Shown here: positions 44,775-55,690 of the stretch, in pieces | Layout of the letters: each line of letters starts with the position of its first letter | How positions within the stretch are numbered: the first letter of the stretch is position 1 | NCBI GenBank assembly: GCA_004802645.1 | Contig: SRKS01000001.1 | Coordinates: forward strand, 3,844,001 to 3,908,000 | Direction: 5' to 3' | Source of the DNA: Amesomyces nigricolor | Lineage: Eukaryota; Ascomycota; Sordariomycetes; Sordariales; Chaetomiaceae | Length of the DNA stretch: 64,000 nucleotides | Position numbers and translations under genes: made by a program | Notes under the pieces: model-generated | Databases searched by the model: none | Told to the model about the DNA's origin: nothing | Seen by the model: only the letters and a program-made list of their open reading frames with translations

Positions 44775-45651
44775 ATGTCTCTCTCCATCCTTTTTTTCGT
44801 TCAGGGCAACCTCTTGCCCGCCGCCCTTGGCTTTTTACTCATCCTCTGGGCGATTGCTACGTTCATTCTCAACAGAAACCGCCCGAACACAGGCACGCCG
44901 TCCCGTTTCCGTTCCTTTCCCTTGAAAATTTTGACCTAACCAGCTCCAAGAACCTAGATCGAACCCCGTCCAGCCCGCCAACACCAAGTCGAACCCCCTT
45001 GTTGCTTCCGCCGAGCAATCAGTCGTGCCAATCTTGACTACAAACCCGCTCCCAGCTGCCTTCCCAACAAAACACATACACACACACCGCCCAATCTTGT
45101 CCAACACACCATCGTGGTCATCCACGACCTCAACCACATCCTCAGTCTCTACATCCACGTCACCCATACCCATCTCCAACCCTTCAATATCCACCCCACT
45201 CTTTACCATACCCTTCACCTCATCAAGCGCCACACCAACACCCCCAGCATCGACATCATCTTCTTCTTCCACAACAGGCACAACAGCAACAACAACCATC
45301 CTCCCTTGGCGCGCCTCCTTCTCCCTCCCCCTCCTGCGCCGCACCTCAAGCATCCCGTCGCTCTCAGACACAGTTCTTGCGCGGAGAGGGTCGGGCTCGG
45401 GTTGTGCTCGGTGGTCTTTTGCTTCCTCGTCATCGTCGTCGTCGTTGACGCTGGCATTGTCAGATGAGAGCGCTGCTTCTTCTTCTTCTGCTGCTGCTGC
45501 CGTGAGTGGTTCTTCAGAGAGGGGTTCTGTTTCTGGTAATCTTGTTGGGGGTGGGGGCAGTAATGGTTTGAGGCCTGGGTTGGGGTTGGGAGTTGGTGGG
45601 GGGTTGTTGGCTGGGGTTGGGGGGCAGTTTGGGGGAGGATATCGGTGCTAG
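44775..45651 (+). CDS. Doubtful Ser/Thr-rich protein with N-terminal membrane segment
   Basis: An ATG at 44775 opens a 54-codon frame with a strong hydrophobic stretch (LLPAALGFLLILWAIATFIL) then a stop at 44937. A second frame, open from an acceptor-like CTAACCAG at 44943 to the stop at 45649, encodes about 235 residues, very rich in Ser/Thr/Pro and then Gly (SSSSSTTGTTATTTI, GGGLLAGVGGQFGGGY). A short intron joining them is plausible but I could not find a convincing donor. If real it would be a single-pass, Ser/Thr-rich protein. The composition switch from C-rich to G-rich along the frame is like that in the real genes nearby. Confidence 0.3.
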
Positions 45652-45654
45652 GTG

Positions 45655-47677
45655 TGATGTGGTATGGGGTGGGTGAAGAAGGGGAGGGAAGCTATTTGGG
45701 TATAGACAACATCAGGACTCTGGTATGGGGTTTAGGTTAGGGGCCCTTTTTGTTGAAAGGGGTGAAGCTTCTTTGAAGGTATGTTTTCGTCTTGATAGAT
45801 ATGGCATCTGAAATACACGCATTGGATGGGTCAGCTAGTGATCTAGAATGCCTTCTTGGTTGACCAAAGCTCAGCTTTCTGTCCTGACTTGCCCTCCAGA
45901 CCGCATGGTTGCCGAATCTGTGGCCCCAACCACAAGTCTCGAAATGCAGTTGAAGAGATCGGCGCTCATCAAATTCTCATAGGCGCCCCGCGTTGAGCTG
46001 TCAACAGTCAACCCCCCACGCAGCATTGAGTGACGCCTGCAAACTGACATCACCCATGCCAACCGCCCTCTTCGAACCTGGTTGTGAAGGAGGGTGGAGG
46101 GATTGTTGAGAGGAGCACTTGGCAGCAGTTTATCTCAGACCACCGATACAAGCTCTCCGAGAAGACGTGAGTCAAAGATCTCCAATCCAGGATCCAGGTC
46201 ACGAACACATTTCGGTTGCACAGCAGCTCGGAGATGATCTTTCCCTTTTCTTGTTTTGCGGGGGAGGCGCTTCGAGGGCACGCGACATAAGATTGGCATC
46301 AAACCCTGCACTTGTATCTAAACATCACGAGAACATATTCTACGACAACTGGAAGACGATGCGAATAGATGTAGCCGGATAAAACCATAGGAAAGCATCA
46401 AAGCGGTGTGCTCAGAATTCCCTCAAACGTACGGCTAGATAATCTAGCAACTAGCAATGAGCAATCACGGGACACGGAGAAATGAAGTCCTTAGATGCGG
46501 CGCTGGCTGCTGAATGATGTATATGTATGAAGAGAAAAAGAGGAAAGAAGCGCTGGGCGAAAAATTTTGGTGTTTTGAGGATCCAGTCACAGTGTGCGCA
46601 TATCTGTTGCACACTTTGCACTGTGTCACACTCGAATTTCGAGCGAAATCACATGAAGCGGGTCTCGATATATTGACGAACAACCTGGAAGCCGCTTCTC
46701 CCTACAACTTCTCGAGGCGCAGCAAATTGAAAACTCGAGCAGGAGCCGCAAGCTGGGAGACGACCAAAGTTTGACGATCCTGAGGACCCTGAGACCCTGG
46801 ACCTCGAAGTGAAGTTGAGACGAAACCCCCACGAAAGACGAATGGCAAGCCGGCAAACACTGAGGCGGCCACACCTTTCGTTGCCTCTGACGTCGTCGAT
46901 GCCCAGAAGCGGCAAAGGAACGGCAAGCTAGCGGCTACCCCACGGGGATAATTGTTGGCCGAGTCGGGCTTCGAGGAGTGACACTGGAAAGGCAGATGAC
47001 ATGATGCTTCACGCGAACACTCGCGCCCAGAGGGCTGCCCACATGTCTCGGCTCTGTCCTTGAAGCACCCGGCCGGCCTCGAGACGGACAGCACGTGGTG
47101 ACAATGGTCGAAGAGCATTGGCCCCATTGGCTTCGTTCAGCCTTGCAGTGAGGCGCTCAGCTGCCGCTGTGTGCGCGCAAAGAACAAAGGACGCTATGCG
47201 GCAGGTGACCCAATTTGGGAGCACAAGGGACGCGGATGAGGTCACAAAGGTCCCCGCCGCCCGCACGATATGGCAGCTGAGAATAGTTTCTCGGCGGGCA
47301 GAAAGGGCCGCGTTTTTCCACACGTCCTCCAACCAAGCTCATGGCGATCCCTGTGATCGACGCCAAGCACACGGCGGGCACTTCTTGGCCGCGAAGATGG
47401 AGCAGGATGACGCTGCTCAGGTCGGACCACCCCGTTGGCCACCGCTAAAACATTCTGGACCCTCGAGAAACAAAATTCCAGGGTCTGCCCCCATTGACGG
47501 ACGCCCGATCCGATGCCCAGTTTTCTTCGATTCCCTCCCCGAGATTCCTAATGTTATTGTTTGAGCGAATAATGGCTCAGTAAAGGCGCGGCCAGCGCGA
47601 AACCACAGCCTCAGACGGCAGCGCAACGATTATTTCCGAGAAGTTTGATCCCTTTTTCTAACAGTTCTAGAGTCTCG
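45655..47677. other. Intergenic / endopolyphosphatase promoter
   Basis: About 2 kb with only short unrelated frames. No RNA gene or repeat seen. Confidence 0.5.
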
Positions 47678-49915
47678 ATGATGGCTCTCAGAGACCTCTT
47701 ATTGGGGGTGGCACTGTGCCATGGCGTCATCGCCGGGCCAGTCCCAGCCCCGGCAGCAGAGCATGCCCTGGGCGAGCGCTCTCCTGCCCCGCGGAAGCTG
47801 CATGGCAGGTTCCTGCATATCACAGGTGTGTCCCTTCTGTCGCTTTTTTGACGTCTTGGCAGCCTCAGACACTCACCATTGCTGCGCGACAGATATCCAC
47901 CCCGACGAATACTACAAATCTCACACCTCGACCGACGAAGATGGCGCGTGCCACAGAGGCAAGGGCCCGGCAGGCCCCTACGGCGCCGAGACCTCCGACT
48001 GCGACAGCCCTTTCTCCCTCGTGAACGCAACCTTCGACTGGATCGCGGCCAACCTCAAAGACGACATCGACTTCGTCGTCTGGACCGGCGACAGCGCGCG
48101 CCACGACCGCGACGAGGGCCTCCCCCGCAACGCCGACCAGGTCCTCGGCACCAACCGCTGGATCGCCGACAAGTTTACCACCCTCTTCGCCGACCCAGAC
48201 TCCCCCAACGGCATGGCCATCCCCGTGGTCCCAAACTTCGGCAACAACGACATCCTCCCGCACAACATCCTCCTCCCGGGGCCGAACAAGTGGTTCCAAA
48301 CATATTCCCACATCTGGCGGCACTTCATCCCCGAGGCGCAGCGCCACAGCTTCGAGTTCGGCGGCTGGTTCCACGTCGAAGTCATCCCCAACCGGCTCGC
48401 CGTCTTCAGCCTCAACACGCTGTACTTTTTCGACCGCAACGCCGGCGTCGACGGCTGTGCGAGCCCCTCCGAGCCCGGGTACAAGCAGCTCGAGTGGCTG
48501 CGCGTGCAGCTGCAGTTCCTGCGCGAGCGCGGCATGAAGGCCATCCTGATGGGCCACGTACCGCCTGCGCGTACCGAGAGCAAAAAGCTGTGGGACGAGA
48601 CGTGCTGGCAGAAGTACTCGTTGTGGATGCACCAGTTTAGGGATGTGGTGGTGGTGGGGCTGTATGGGCATATGAATATTGATCACTTCCTGATCCACGA
48701 CAAGAACGATATTGACATCGCCGGGCTGTCCGGGTTGGCAGAGCGAGAGGCTGAGACGCGCGAGGCGATGGAGGATGAACTTTCGGTGCGGTCGGCGTCG
48801 GAATACCTGATGGAGCTACGCGACAAATGGGCGAAGCTGACGCCCCCGCCGGCATTTACGAATGGCGTGGAGGGCGCGAGCAACGGCGGGAAGCGCAAGA
48901 AGGGCAAGAAGGGCAAGAAGGGCAAGAAGGCCAAGGATCCCTGGGGCGAGCGGTACCACCTATCCTTGGTAGGACCCAGCGTCGTGCCGACCTACTTCCC
49001 CACGCTGCGCGTGCTCGAGTATAACATAACCGGCCTCGAAGACGCCGTCATCTGGCGCGACGCCCAGGCCCCTAAAGATTCCCCCTCCCAGAAACACCTT
49101 GAACTCCGTCACGAACCCGCTTCCGACCTCACCACCACCACCACCTCACAAACCACCACCAACAAAAACAAGAAAAAGAAGACACCCCCCTCCCACGACC
49201 CAAACCTCACCATCCCCCCACCCCCTCCCAAATCCTTCCCCCGGGCCCCGCCTACTCCCCACAACCCCTCACCCTAACCGGCTTCACCCAATACTTTGCC
49301 AACCTCACGCATATCAACAACCTTAACCTCACCTCCACCACCACCACCACCACCTCATCCCCTCATACCAGCTGGGTAGACTGGCTGCAGCGTTGGCGCA
49401 AAGGCAAACACGGCGACAAGAACCCACCCTCCGAGCCTGAGCGGCCGGAGCCGAAGGAGTTTGGCTTTGAGGTGGAGTATTCGACGTTTGAGGATCGGTT
49501 GTATAAGCTGGGGGATTTGACGGTCGGGAGCTGGGTGGAACTGGCGGTGAGGATTGGGCAGAGGGAGAGGGAGAAGGGGAACGGGAAGGGGATTGCTTTT
49601 GGGGGGCGGGATGATTCTGAGCTGGAAGGGGTTAGCGGGGGTTGGGATGATGATGATGATGTTGACGGGGAGGTGGACAGTTGGGAGGATGAAGAGGAGG
49701 TAAGTGGTGATGAGAGTGATGGGGAGGGGGATGAAAGTGATGGTGATGACAGCGATGATGAGAAGATGGAAGCAAGGAAGAAAAAGCATGGGAAGAAGGG
49801 TAAGGGTAAGAAGGGGAAGAAGAAGAGGAGGAAGCAGAACAAGATCTGGTTGCATTTCTTGAGCCACGCATTTGTTGGGACGCTGGAGAAGGACGAGCTG
49901 AAGAAGTTCAATTGA
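47678..49915 (+). CDS. PPN1: Vacuolar endopolyphosphatase (Ppn1), apparent frameshift
   Basis: Exon 1 (47678-47825) encodes an N-terminal signal/anchor (MMALRDLLLGVALCHGVIAG). A 67-bp intron follows, and exon 2 starts 47893 to give HITDIHPDEYY. Calcineurin-like metallophosphoesterase motifs are present: DIHPD, WTGDSARHD, PNFGNND, MGHVPP and GLYGHMNIDH. Ppn1 cuts inorganic polyphosphate chains in the vacuole. The frame stops at 49277, but conserved C-terminal sequence (GPAYSPQ, TLTGFTQYFANLTHINN ... EFGFEVEYST) continues in another frame to 49915. A single missing C in the C-run at 49238-49242 would reconcile them to 723 residues; without it the product is 510 residues. No GT exists between the frames for an intron. 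A sequencing error is the first explanation. Asn-linked sites (NLT) suit a lumenal protein. Confidence 0.85.
49238..49242 (+). other. Putative -1 frameshift site in C homopolymer
   Basis: A five-C run in TTCCCCCGGG where the protein family frame calls for one more base. It lies at the junction where frame 0 gives way to the conserved C-terminal frame of the endopolyphosphatase. Confidence 0.6.
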
Positions 49916-50222
49916 GCAGATACGGAACATTTTGGGCTGTCATATGCATGGTTGGTTGGGGGCCAGTTGGTCAAGCATTTTCTGGCGTTTTTGGGGTTTG
50001 GGTTGTTGGCATAGGCATGGTTGGCGGTTTAGCATTGCATTGAGAGAAATGATAATTTGATTCAATGGATTGGTGATACTCGAAATTGTGGTGATGATCC
50101 GGAGTAATGATGATCTGGAGTGGAAGCACGGGCGGTCGCTGGGAACTTGGTAGCCAGAGCGACGATGGAAACCATGCGCGAAACAAATACCCCAACACCA
50201 CAATGTTACCTGTGACGGGGAG
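49916..50222. other. Endopolyphosphatase 3' flank
   Basis: About 300 bases without an open frame of interest. Confidence 0.4.
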
Positions 50223-50335
50223 AAAAAAAAGATGGTTGGGGCTTCTCGGCCGGAATCGAACCAGCGTCTTTCGACCGCACTCAGTGGAAGTCGATAGTCT
50301 GTAGCACCCCCCCGCCCATCTAGGGGGTGGACATC
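50223..50335 (-). tRNA. tRNA-like 3' half (class II-like), probably incomplete
   Basis: On the minus strand a T arm is seen: GCTGG stem, TTCGATT loop, CCGGC stem (B box GGTTCGATTCC). It is preceded by a GTC-GAAA-GAC hairpin that would suit a long variable arm, and followed 10 nt after the acceptor strand by eight T (50223-50230), a Pol III terminator. The 3' acceptor strand CGAGAAG needs a 5' partner CTTCTCG, which I cannot find within about 200 bases. It may be a truncated gene, or an intron-containing one with an altered 5' half. Confidence 0.4.
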
Positions 50336-50502
50336 TCGCGGGCCTTCCAGCTGAACACCGGAACTGTCCATGTGCCGGCAGCGAGGGAGAGGAGCACAGT
50401 CTAACCTGCGCGCGACCAATCCCTGCGCCGCCGACCAGAGGGGCAGGCCCGACGGGCCCTCATCACGCAACTCAGATCGTCAGCGCAGAATTCCACCGAG
50501 TG

Positions 50503-50613
50503 AAAAACGCTGCTATCGGGTAGAGTCGAACTCATGACGCCCGAGATCTAGATCTCGGGCAGCATGGGAGAAGGCCTGCGGATGAGTGTGTTGACCACTA
50601 CACCACGAGCGAG
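50503..50613 (-). tRNA. tRNA-like Pol III unit, probably degenerate
   Basis: The minus strand shows an excellent A box (GGTGTAGTGGTCAACAC, like that of tRNA-His/Glu/Asp), a B box (GAGTTCGACTC) and a TTTTT terminator (50503-50507). Between the boxes lies a perfect 22-bp palindrome at 50539-50560 in place of a normal anticodon arm, and the acceptor and T stems pair poorly. It is a decayed tRNA gene, or a tRNA-derived unit that Pol III may still transcribe. The anticodon cannot be assigned. Confidence 0.4.
50539..50560. repeat. Perfect 22-bp palindrome
   Basis: Centred between 50549 and 50550, arms GCCCGAGATCT / AGATCTCGGGC. It lies between the A and B boxes of the tRNA-like unit. Confidence 0.9.
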
Positions 50614-51044
50614 CTTTGATTTGGTTTGTTACCTCTGGAGTTGCGGGAAGGAGCTTAAATGGCCGGGGTTGCTGGGAGCAACCGGGAGACGGCGGTCAGG
50701 TGAGCGGCGCGGGTAACTGGCGCCTGGCCGTCAGGGTTCTCGTCGCGTCGACGTGTGTCGCGATGTTCTTTCGTCTGGTGTTGAGCGCGTGTAAGTCGCG
50801 CCAAAGACACCGCCACAGACTCGCCCCACCAGATAACGCCACAGTAAATCCAGACCTGACGCGCCAAGAAATCTTGCGACACGCCCCTGGTCGCGCCAAG
50901 AAGTTGACCCTCGTATCTTAAGCTCCGATCCATCATTCCCATTTCCATTTCCACCCCTTTTACTTCAACGACAACCGTCATCACGACAACCCCACACCAC
51001 ACCACCAAAGCATGCCTCCCCCATAACACCCCCCACGAAATTCA
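50614..51044. other. Deacetylase promoter
   Basis: About 430 bases; C- and A-rich leader just before the start codon. No gene seen. Confidence 0.4.
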
Positions 51045-51845
51045 ATGTTCCCCGCCCTCCGCCTCCCCCACGCCCACCTCCGCCGCCGCCTGCGCCGCCG
51101 CCGCATGGCGACCTTCCTCGTGCCGATCCTCCTCGTCCTCCTCTTCATCGTCATCCCCTGGTGGATCTACAAGCCCCCCTCCTTCCTCATCCGCCTCCTC
51201 TCCCACCACTGGACCGATGTGCTCTTCCGCCTCTGGCTCCCCCGCTCAAAACCCCTCGTCGCGCTAACCATCGACGACGCCCCCTCCGACCGCACCCGCG
51301 ATATTCTCGCCCTGCTCAAAGCCGCCGGCGCGCACGCGACCTTCTTCGTCATCGGCTCCCAGGTCAAGGGCAGAGAGGATGTGCTAGTCGACATTTTGCA
51401 CGGCGGGCACGAGCTGGCGAACCACGGGATGCGCGACGAGCCCGCGCGGAAGCTGCCGACGGCCGAGCTGGAGGCGCAGATTGTCGAGGTGCAGGGAATG
51501 ATTGATGCTGCATACCGCGCCGTGGGGAGGGAGCCGCCCGAGGATCCGAAGAGGAGGTACTACAGGCCCGGGTCGGGGTTTTTCAGCAGCCGGATCAGGG
51601 GGCTGGTGAGGACGCTGGGGTATCGGATTGTGCTGGGGAGCATTTATCCGCATGATGCGCAGATTAGTTGGCCGGGGGTCAATGCGAGGCATTTGCTGAG
51701 TATGTTGAGCCCCGGGGGGATTATTGTGGTTCATGATCGCAGGTCGTGGACGGAGCCGATGTTGAAGAGAGTGTTGCCGGAGATGAAGAGGAGGGGGTAT
51801 GAGGCGGTGACACTGTCGAGAATGTTGGAGGAGGTTACGGGGTGA
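51045..51845 (+). CDS. Membrane-anchored polysaccharide deacetylase (NodB domain)
   Basis: A single exon, 266 residues. An Arg-rich N-terminus (RRRLRRRRMA) precedes a hydrophobic anchor (about 21-43, FLVPILLVLLFIVIPWWIY), so it is probably a type II membrane protein. The catalytic domain shows the NodB motifs: TIDDAPS (usual TFDDG), HELANHGMRDEP (metal His and H-x3-H), RPGSGFFS (usual RxPY), HDAQISWPG and IIVVHDR. The metal Asp and both His are present. Family members deacetylate chitin or related N-acetylglucosamine polymers. It is short and lacks chitin-binding modules, so the natural substrate is uncertain. The first half is C-rich and the second half G-rich. Confidence 0.85.
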   Translation: MFPALRLPHAHLRRRLRRRRMATFLVPILLVLLFIVIPWWIYKPPSFLIRLLSHHWTDVLFRLWLPRSKPLVALTIDDAPSDRTRDILALLKAAGAHATFFVIGSQVKGREDVLVDILHGGHELANHGMRDEPARKLPTAELEAQIVEVQGMIDAAYRAVGREPPEDPKRRYYRPGSGFFSSRIRGLVRTLGYRIVLGSIYPHDAQISWPGVNARHLLSMLSPGGIIVVHDRRSWTEPMLKRVLPEMKRRGYEAVTLSRMLEEVTG

Positions 51846-52464
51846 GGGTTTGGATATACTAGACATTGTTGTTTTTTTAAAGGGAGGTTCTTTGGCGATT
51901 TTGAGGCAAGCAACCAGCCTGGCGTTAGGAGTTCTTCTCTGGCATGAGTAGAGGATGTTCGAGTTGGTTTGAAAAAGACTCATTAAAGCTCAACTAAACA
52001 TTGTTAACCAGCTCCTGTGTTTCCCCATGGACCAGGCTCAAAACAGGAACTCCGTATAAGAAGACTGTGAGACCTGCCAATACTGAGGTCTGTCAACCAG
52101 CACGAACAAAGGGCAATTCACCAGAGAATATACGGCGCTGAGACGAGAAGCATACACAGACCAGAATCAAGTAATCATCAACAAGTATCATACAATCTAC
52201 CGAGCGTTTCTCCATCTAACAAGATCTATCCATCTAGAAGATAATCGGAAACCCGGGCGGTTGCCGCCGACCCCTCTTCTACTCTATCCTGCCCGGACAT
52301 TATTCATTTCCATTACATCCCATTCCCCGTTCCCCGTTCCCTTTATCGAGAGCAATCATTACCCATTCATCCCCCAAACTCCCCTCCCCCCAACCTCGTT
52401 CCTCACATCCATTACACCCGCCATCCCAAACATAAGAAAACACTCATACACATCCCATATCTAT
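51846..52464. other. Convergent 3' region
   Basis: About 620 bases between convergent genes. The frame at 52261-53043 is antisense to the ankyrin gene and is a shadow. Confidence 0.5.
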
Positions 52465-54670
52465 TCATACCAAAGCCGGCCTAACCCCATCCTCCAAAAA
52501 CCTCACAACCTCCCCATGCCTCGCCACCCTCCCCGCCCTCTCCTCAACCATCACCACCGCCCTCCCATCATCCCCCCCATCCCCCTCCCCATCCATCATC
52601 CTCATAACTCCCCTCGCCACCTCCCCCGCCGTCCTCCCCCTCCCATTCCTCATCGCCCCCAACCCCCTATCCCCCTCCAAAAACCTCACCACCGCCCCCA
52701 CCAACCCCAGCCTCGCCGCCCAATGCACCGCATTATCCCCCTCCTCATCCGCCACCTCCGGCCGTGCCCCCCTTGCAATCATCATCCCTACCAACGCCCC
52801 CATCTCCCCCTCGGAGTAATTCCCGCCCCATGCCAGACCCTGGAGCAGCATGATCAGCGGCGTGAACCCCGTCCCGGAGGCGCGTGCGTTGACTTCTTGC
52901 GGGGAGCGGTATGCGTCGAGGGTGAGGGAGAGGGCCTGCAAGAAGGGGACGGGGGAGGGCGAGCGGGCGGGGCAGGTGGGGTGGGAGGAGGGGGGCGGAG
53001 GGGGGAGGGAGGTGGGGGAGGTGGTGTTGAGGGTGAGGGTTAGTTGGTGGATGGGGGGGAGGGAGGTGGTGGTGTGCGGGGTGGGGATGTGGCAGAGCAG
53101 GCTGGAGGTTAGCCAGACGGGAGTGAGGGGGGTGAAGTAGCGAGTTGTGAGGTAGGTTGTGTAGGCGGAGGCGGTGGTGGGGTGGGGGAAGCGGGCGAGG
53201 ATGGGGGTGAGGAGGTTGGGTTGGGTGGGGCGGAGGAGGGAGAGGCGGGTGGGGTGCGGGAGGTGGGAGAAGATGGCTTCGAGGGCGGCGAGGGAGAAGG
53301 AGGGGCGGGCGAGGAGGCGGTCGGCGAAGCTGCGGTTGGAATTGTCGAGGGTGGTGAAGTCGAAGCCGCGGGTGGTGAGGTACTTGGTGAAGTGGGCGAG
53401 TTCGCGTGGGGTGAGGTGGCACGGGTCGAGTGTGTGCAGGAACGTCTCGCCGCACTTGTTAATCAGATTGAGGTGCGAAGCGCGCTCCATGACCCGGAAG
53501 AGTATCCGTCCTGGCGCAGCCCACCGCGCGGCGGCGTGGAGAGCGGTATTACCGAGCCCGTCTCGGGTGTTGGCCTCGTCGGCGGTGCAGTCGAATTCCT
53601 CGACCGGCCTGCCCTTCATCAAAACCGCAGTGATCCGCTGGTGGACGCACCCCGCCACCTTGCTGCAGCAGAACCGGACCAGTTCCTGGTTTTCCTGCGT
53701 GTGGCAGCTCCCCGGGCTGGGTGTGCCTGTTTGGGGTTGGGCCGTCCATGGACTCGCTCGAACCGAGGTCGTTTCCAAATTCTCAGACCAAGCCATGCTG
53801 TTGGCAATGGATGACCTCCGTTCTTCTTCCCAGTCGTACTGTCCAGCGCCGGATGCCTCCGCCCTCGAGCAAGTCGACCGCATGCTCCGCCGGGAACAGC
53901 CGCTCGAGGAGCGAGAAAGACTCGATCGAATCGACAGGCCACTCAAAAGACTTGCCACATCAGCCAGAAACGAAGACGACTGGCTCGGACACCGCTCCCT
54001 AAGGAAATCGACCTTCTCAAACCGAAAATCCTCGCCAGGGGACCACGGGTTCTTGAACATTTCCGGCGTGAGATCCTCCATATCTGGTATCTCGCTCTCC
54101 ATGGAGGTCCTCGGCTCGCCCGTGTCCAGAGACTTTCGGCTTGGGTTCGATGTGATGTCTGCTCCTTGGTTGGCAGGTGATCCGACATCCTCCATCTCAT
54201 CCGGCTCGCCGCTGACATCCCTTGTCTGTGTGTTGTTTTTCCGAGGGCCCGGCTTGGATTTGAGGAGAATGGCGCATTCTTTGACAATCTCTCGCCGGCC
54301 GTTCCTGACGGACCGGAGGAAGGAGACTCGTTCCCCCATGCTGATCCGGCTCTTGGGTCTCTTCTGGCGGTATGATTTGGAGAGCATGTCGTTGAGGAGG
54401 CATTGTGTGTGTCGTGGCCTATCCCTTGCGTTAGTGATGGCATCACGAGTGAGGTTTTAGAAGTTCTTACTTTGGTTGGAACGGCCCGTCCGCCAACAGC
54501 TCAAGTATCTTCTTCAGGGACAGCTCCGACTCAGGAGTGCATAGATACAGCCTGAGCAGCCGCCGCTTGCGGGACCTCGTCCAGTCGATCGCGGGCCGGC
54601 CTCGCCGTCTCGCCGGGACACCGCCGGCGGCGCCGGGCTTCGTAACTCTCCCTTCTTTGACGCGGCACAT
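52465..54670 (-). CDS. Ankyrin-repeat protein with basic N-terminal region
   Basis: Two exons (54670-54471, 54424-52465) with a 46-bp intron (GTAAGA donor, ACTAACG branch close to an AAG acceptor) give 719 residues. The N-terminus is basic (GRPAIDWTRSRKRRLLRLYLC), then LSLKKILELLADGPFQPKDR ... LLNDMLSKSYRQKRPKSR, reminiscent of the Clr5-type N-terminal region found on many fungal ankyrin proteins. Residues about 100-270 are disordered. Ankyrin-like units follow: DGLGNTALHAAARWA, NKCGETFLHTL, GTGFTPLIMLLQGL and EGDNAVHWAARLGLVGAV. Function is unknown; ankyrin repeats mediate protein contacts. The C-terminal half is strongly C-rich then G-rich on the sense strand. Confidence 0.75.
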
Positions 54671-55690
54671 CACGATGATGGGGGATGTTGCATTCTTGTT
54701 GGGCTGGAAGGATTACTTGATGGCATGAGAGTGGCTTACGGCCGACGGACGACACCCATTATATCGGCACCGTTGGCCTCAAGGGCCAAAGCTTGGTTTG
54801 CCCAGGGGCTCACCTCCCTGCATCGTCCACTCTAAAGGTTTCCCGCAGATCTAGATCCAGGAATACATGTTGCTCCCGGAGCCCATTGTCTGCAGAAATC
54901 ATGTGTGGCAGGACCAAGCAAGTGCAGAAAAACCCAGAGTCTCGAATATAGTCTTTTGTTGATGCCCGTTCGGCACCCCGTGTCGTGAAGCCGTACCAAC
55001 AAGCTTCTCTTGCACAACCTTCCCTTTGCGTAAGAGGCAGAGGCTCGATGACCTCAACGACGCAAGGCGCAAGTTGTTTACGAACCGGGGCGAGGGGGGC
55101 AGGGCCAACTGTTAGAGACGAGTTTGCTCACATCTGCGACAGTCCCTTCGGACGGTTTCCCACCAGTCAGGGGCCGGAGACGAGGGAGAGATCTGACGCC
55201 ACCGGGGGTAAAACAAGGTGTTCGCATCGGCAGTGTTTTTTCGTGGGAGGCCGCGCTTGTTCCCGAGTGAGATGAGGTGTCCATTCTTTCGCTCCCGTCG
55301 CACAGAGGGCAGAGCCGCTGTTGCAAGCCCTGGCGTCCCTTGCATGTCGTCTCTGCAAGCCCCAGCACCGGGATCGATGGCTTCGGGATGGACCCGAGTG
55401 GAGACATGCAACAAAGGAACCCCCCGGACGGCGCCGAGACTGCAGGACATCGTTCCTCCACACTCGTCCACGGAGGCTCGAGGAGGGTCCGCTAGCGGCG
55501 CCCTAAGTATGACGAATTGAGGATGCCGGTGGAGGAGCGGAGCTGCCCCGCGCCGATATCGACCCCATCGGCCGTGGTCTGCGGAAGGGCGTGTTTGAGG
55601 TTGTTCAAAATGCGAATCTCGCCGTTTCATCTCTCTCCATTATTCTGAGGGCAGTCAAGTCTTGAATAACGGGCAATCAACGCAGGAACC
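54671..55690. other. Divergent promoter region (ankyrin gene / PLP enzyme)
   Basis: About 1 kb with overlapping short frames on both strands, none supported. Confidence 0.5.

Noticed and set aside
47865..48698. 277-codon minus-strand open frame
   Set aside because: Antisense to the phosphoesterase domain of the endopolyphosphatase gene.
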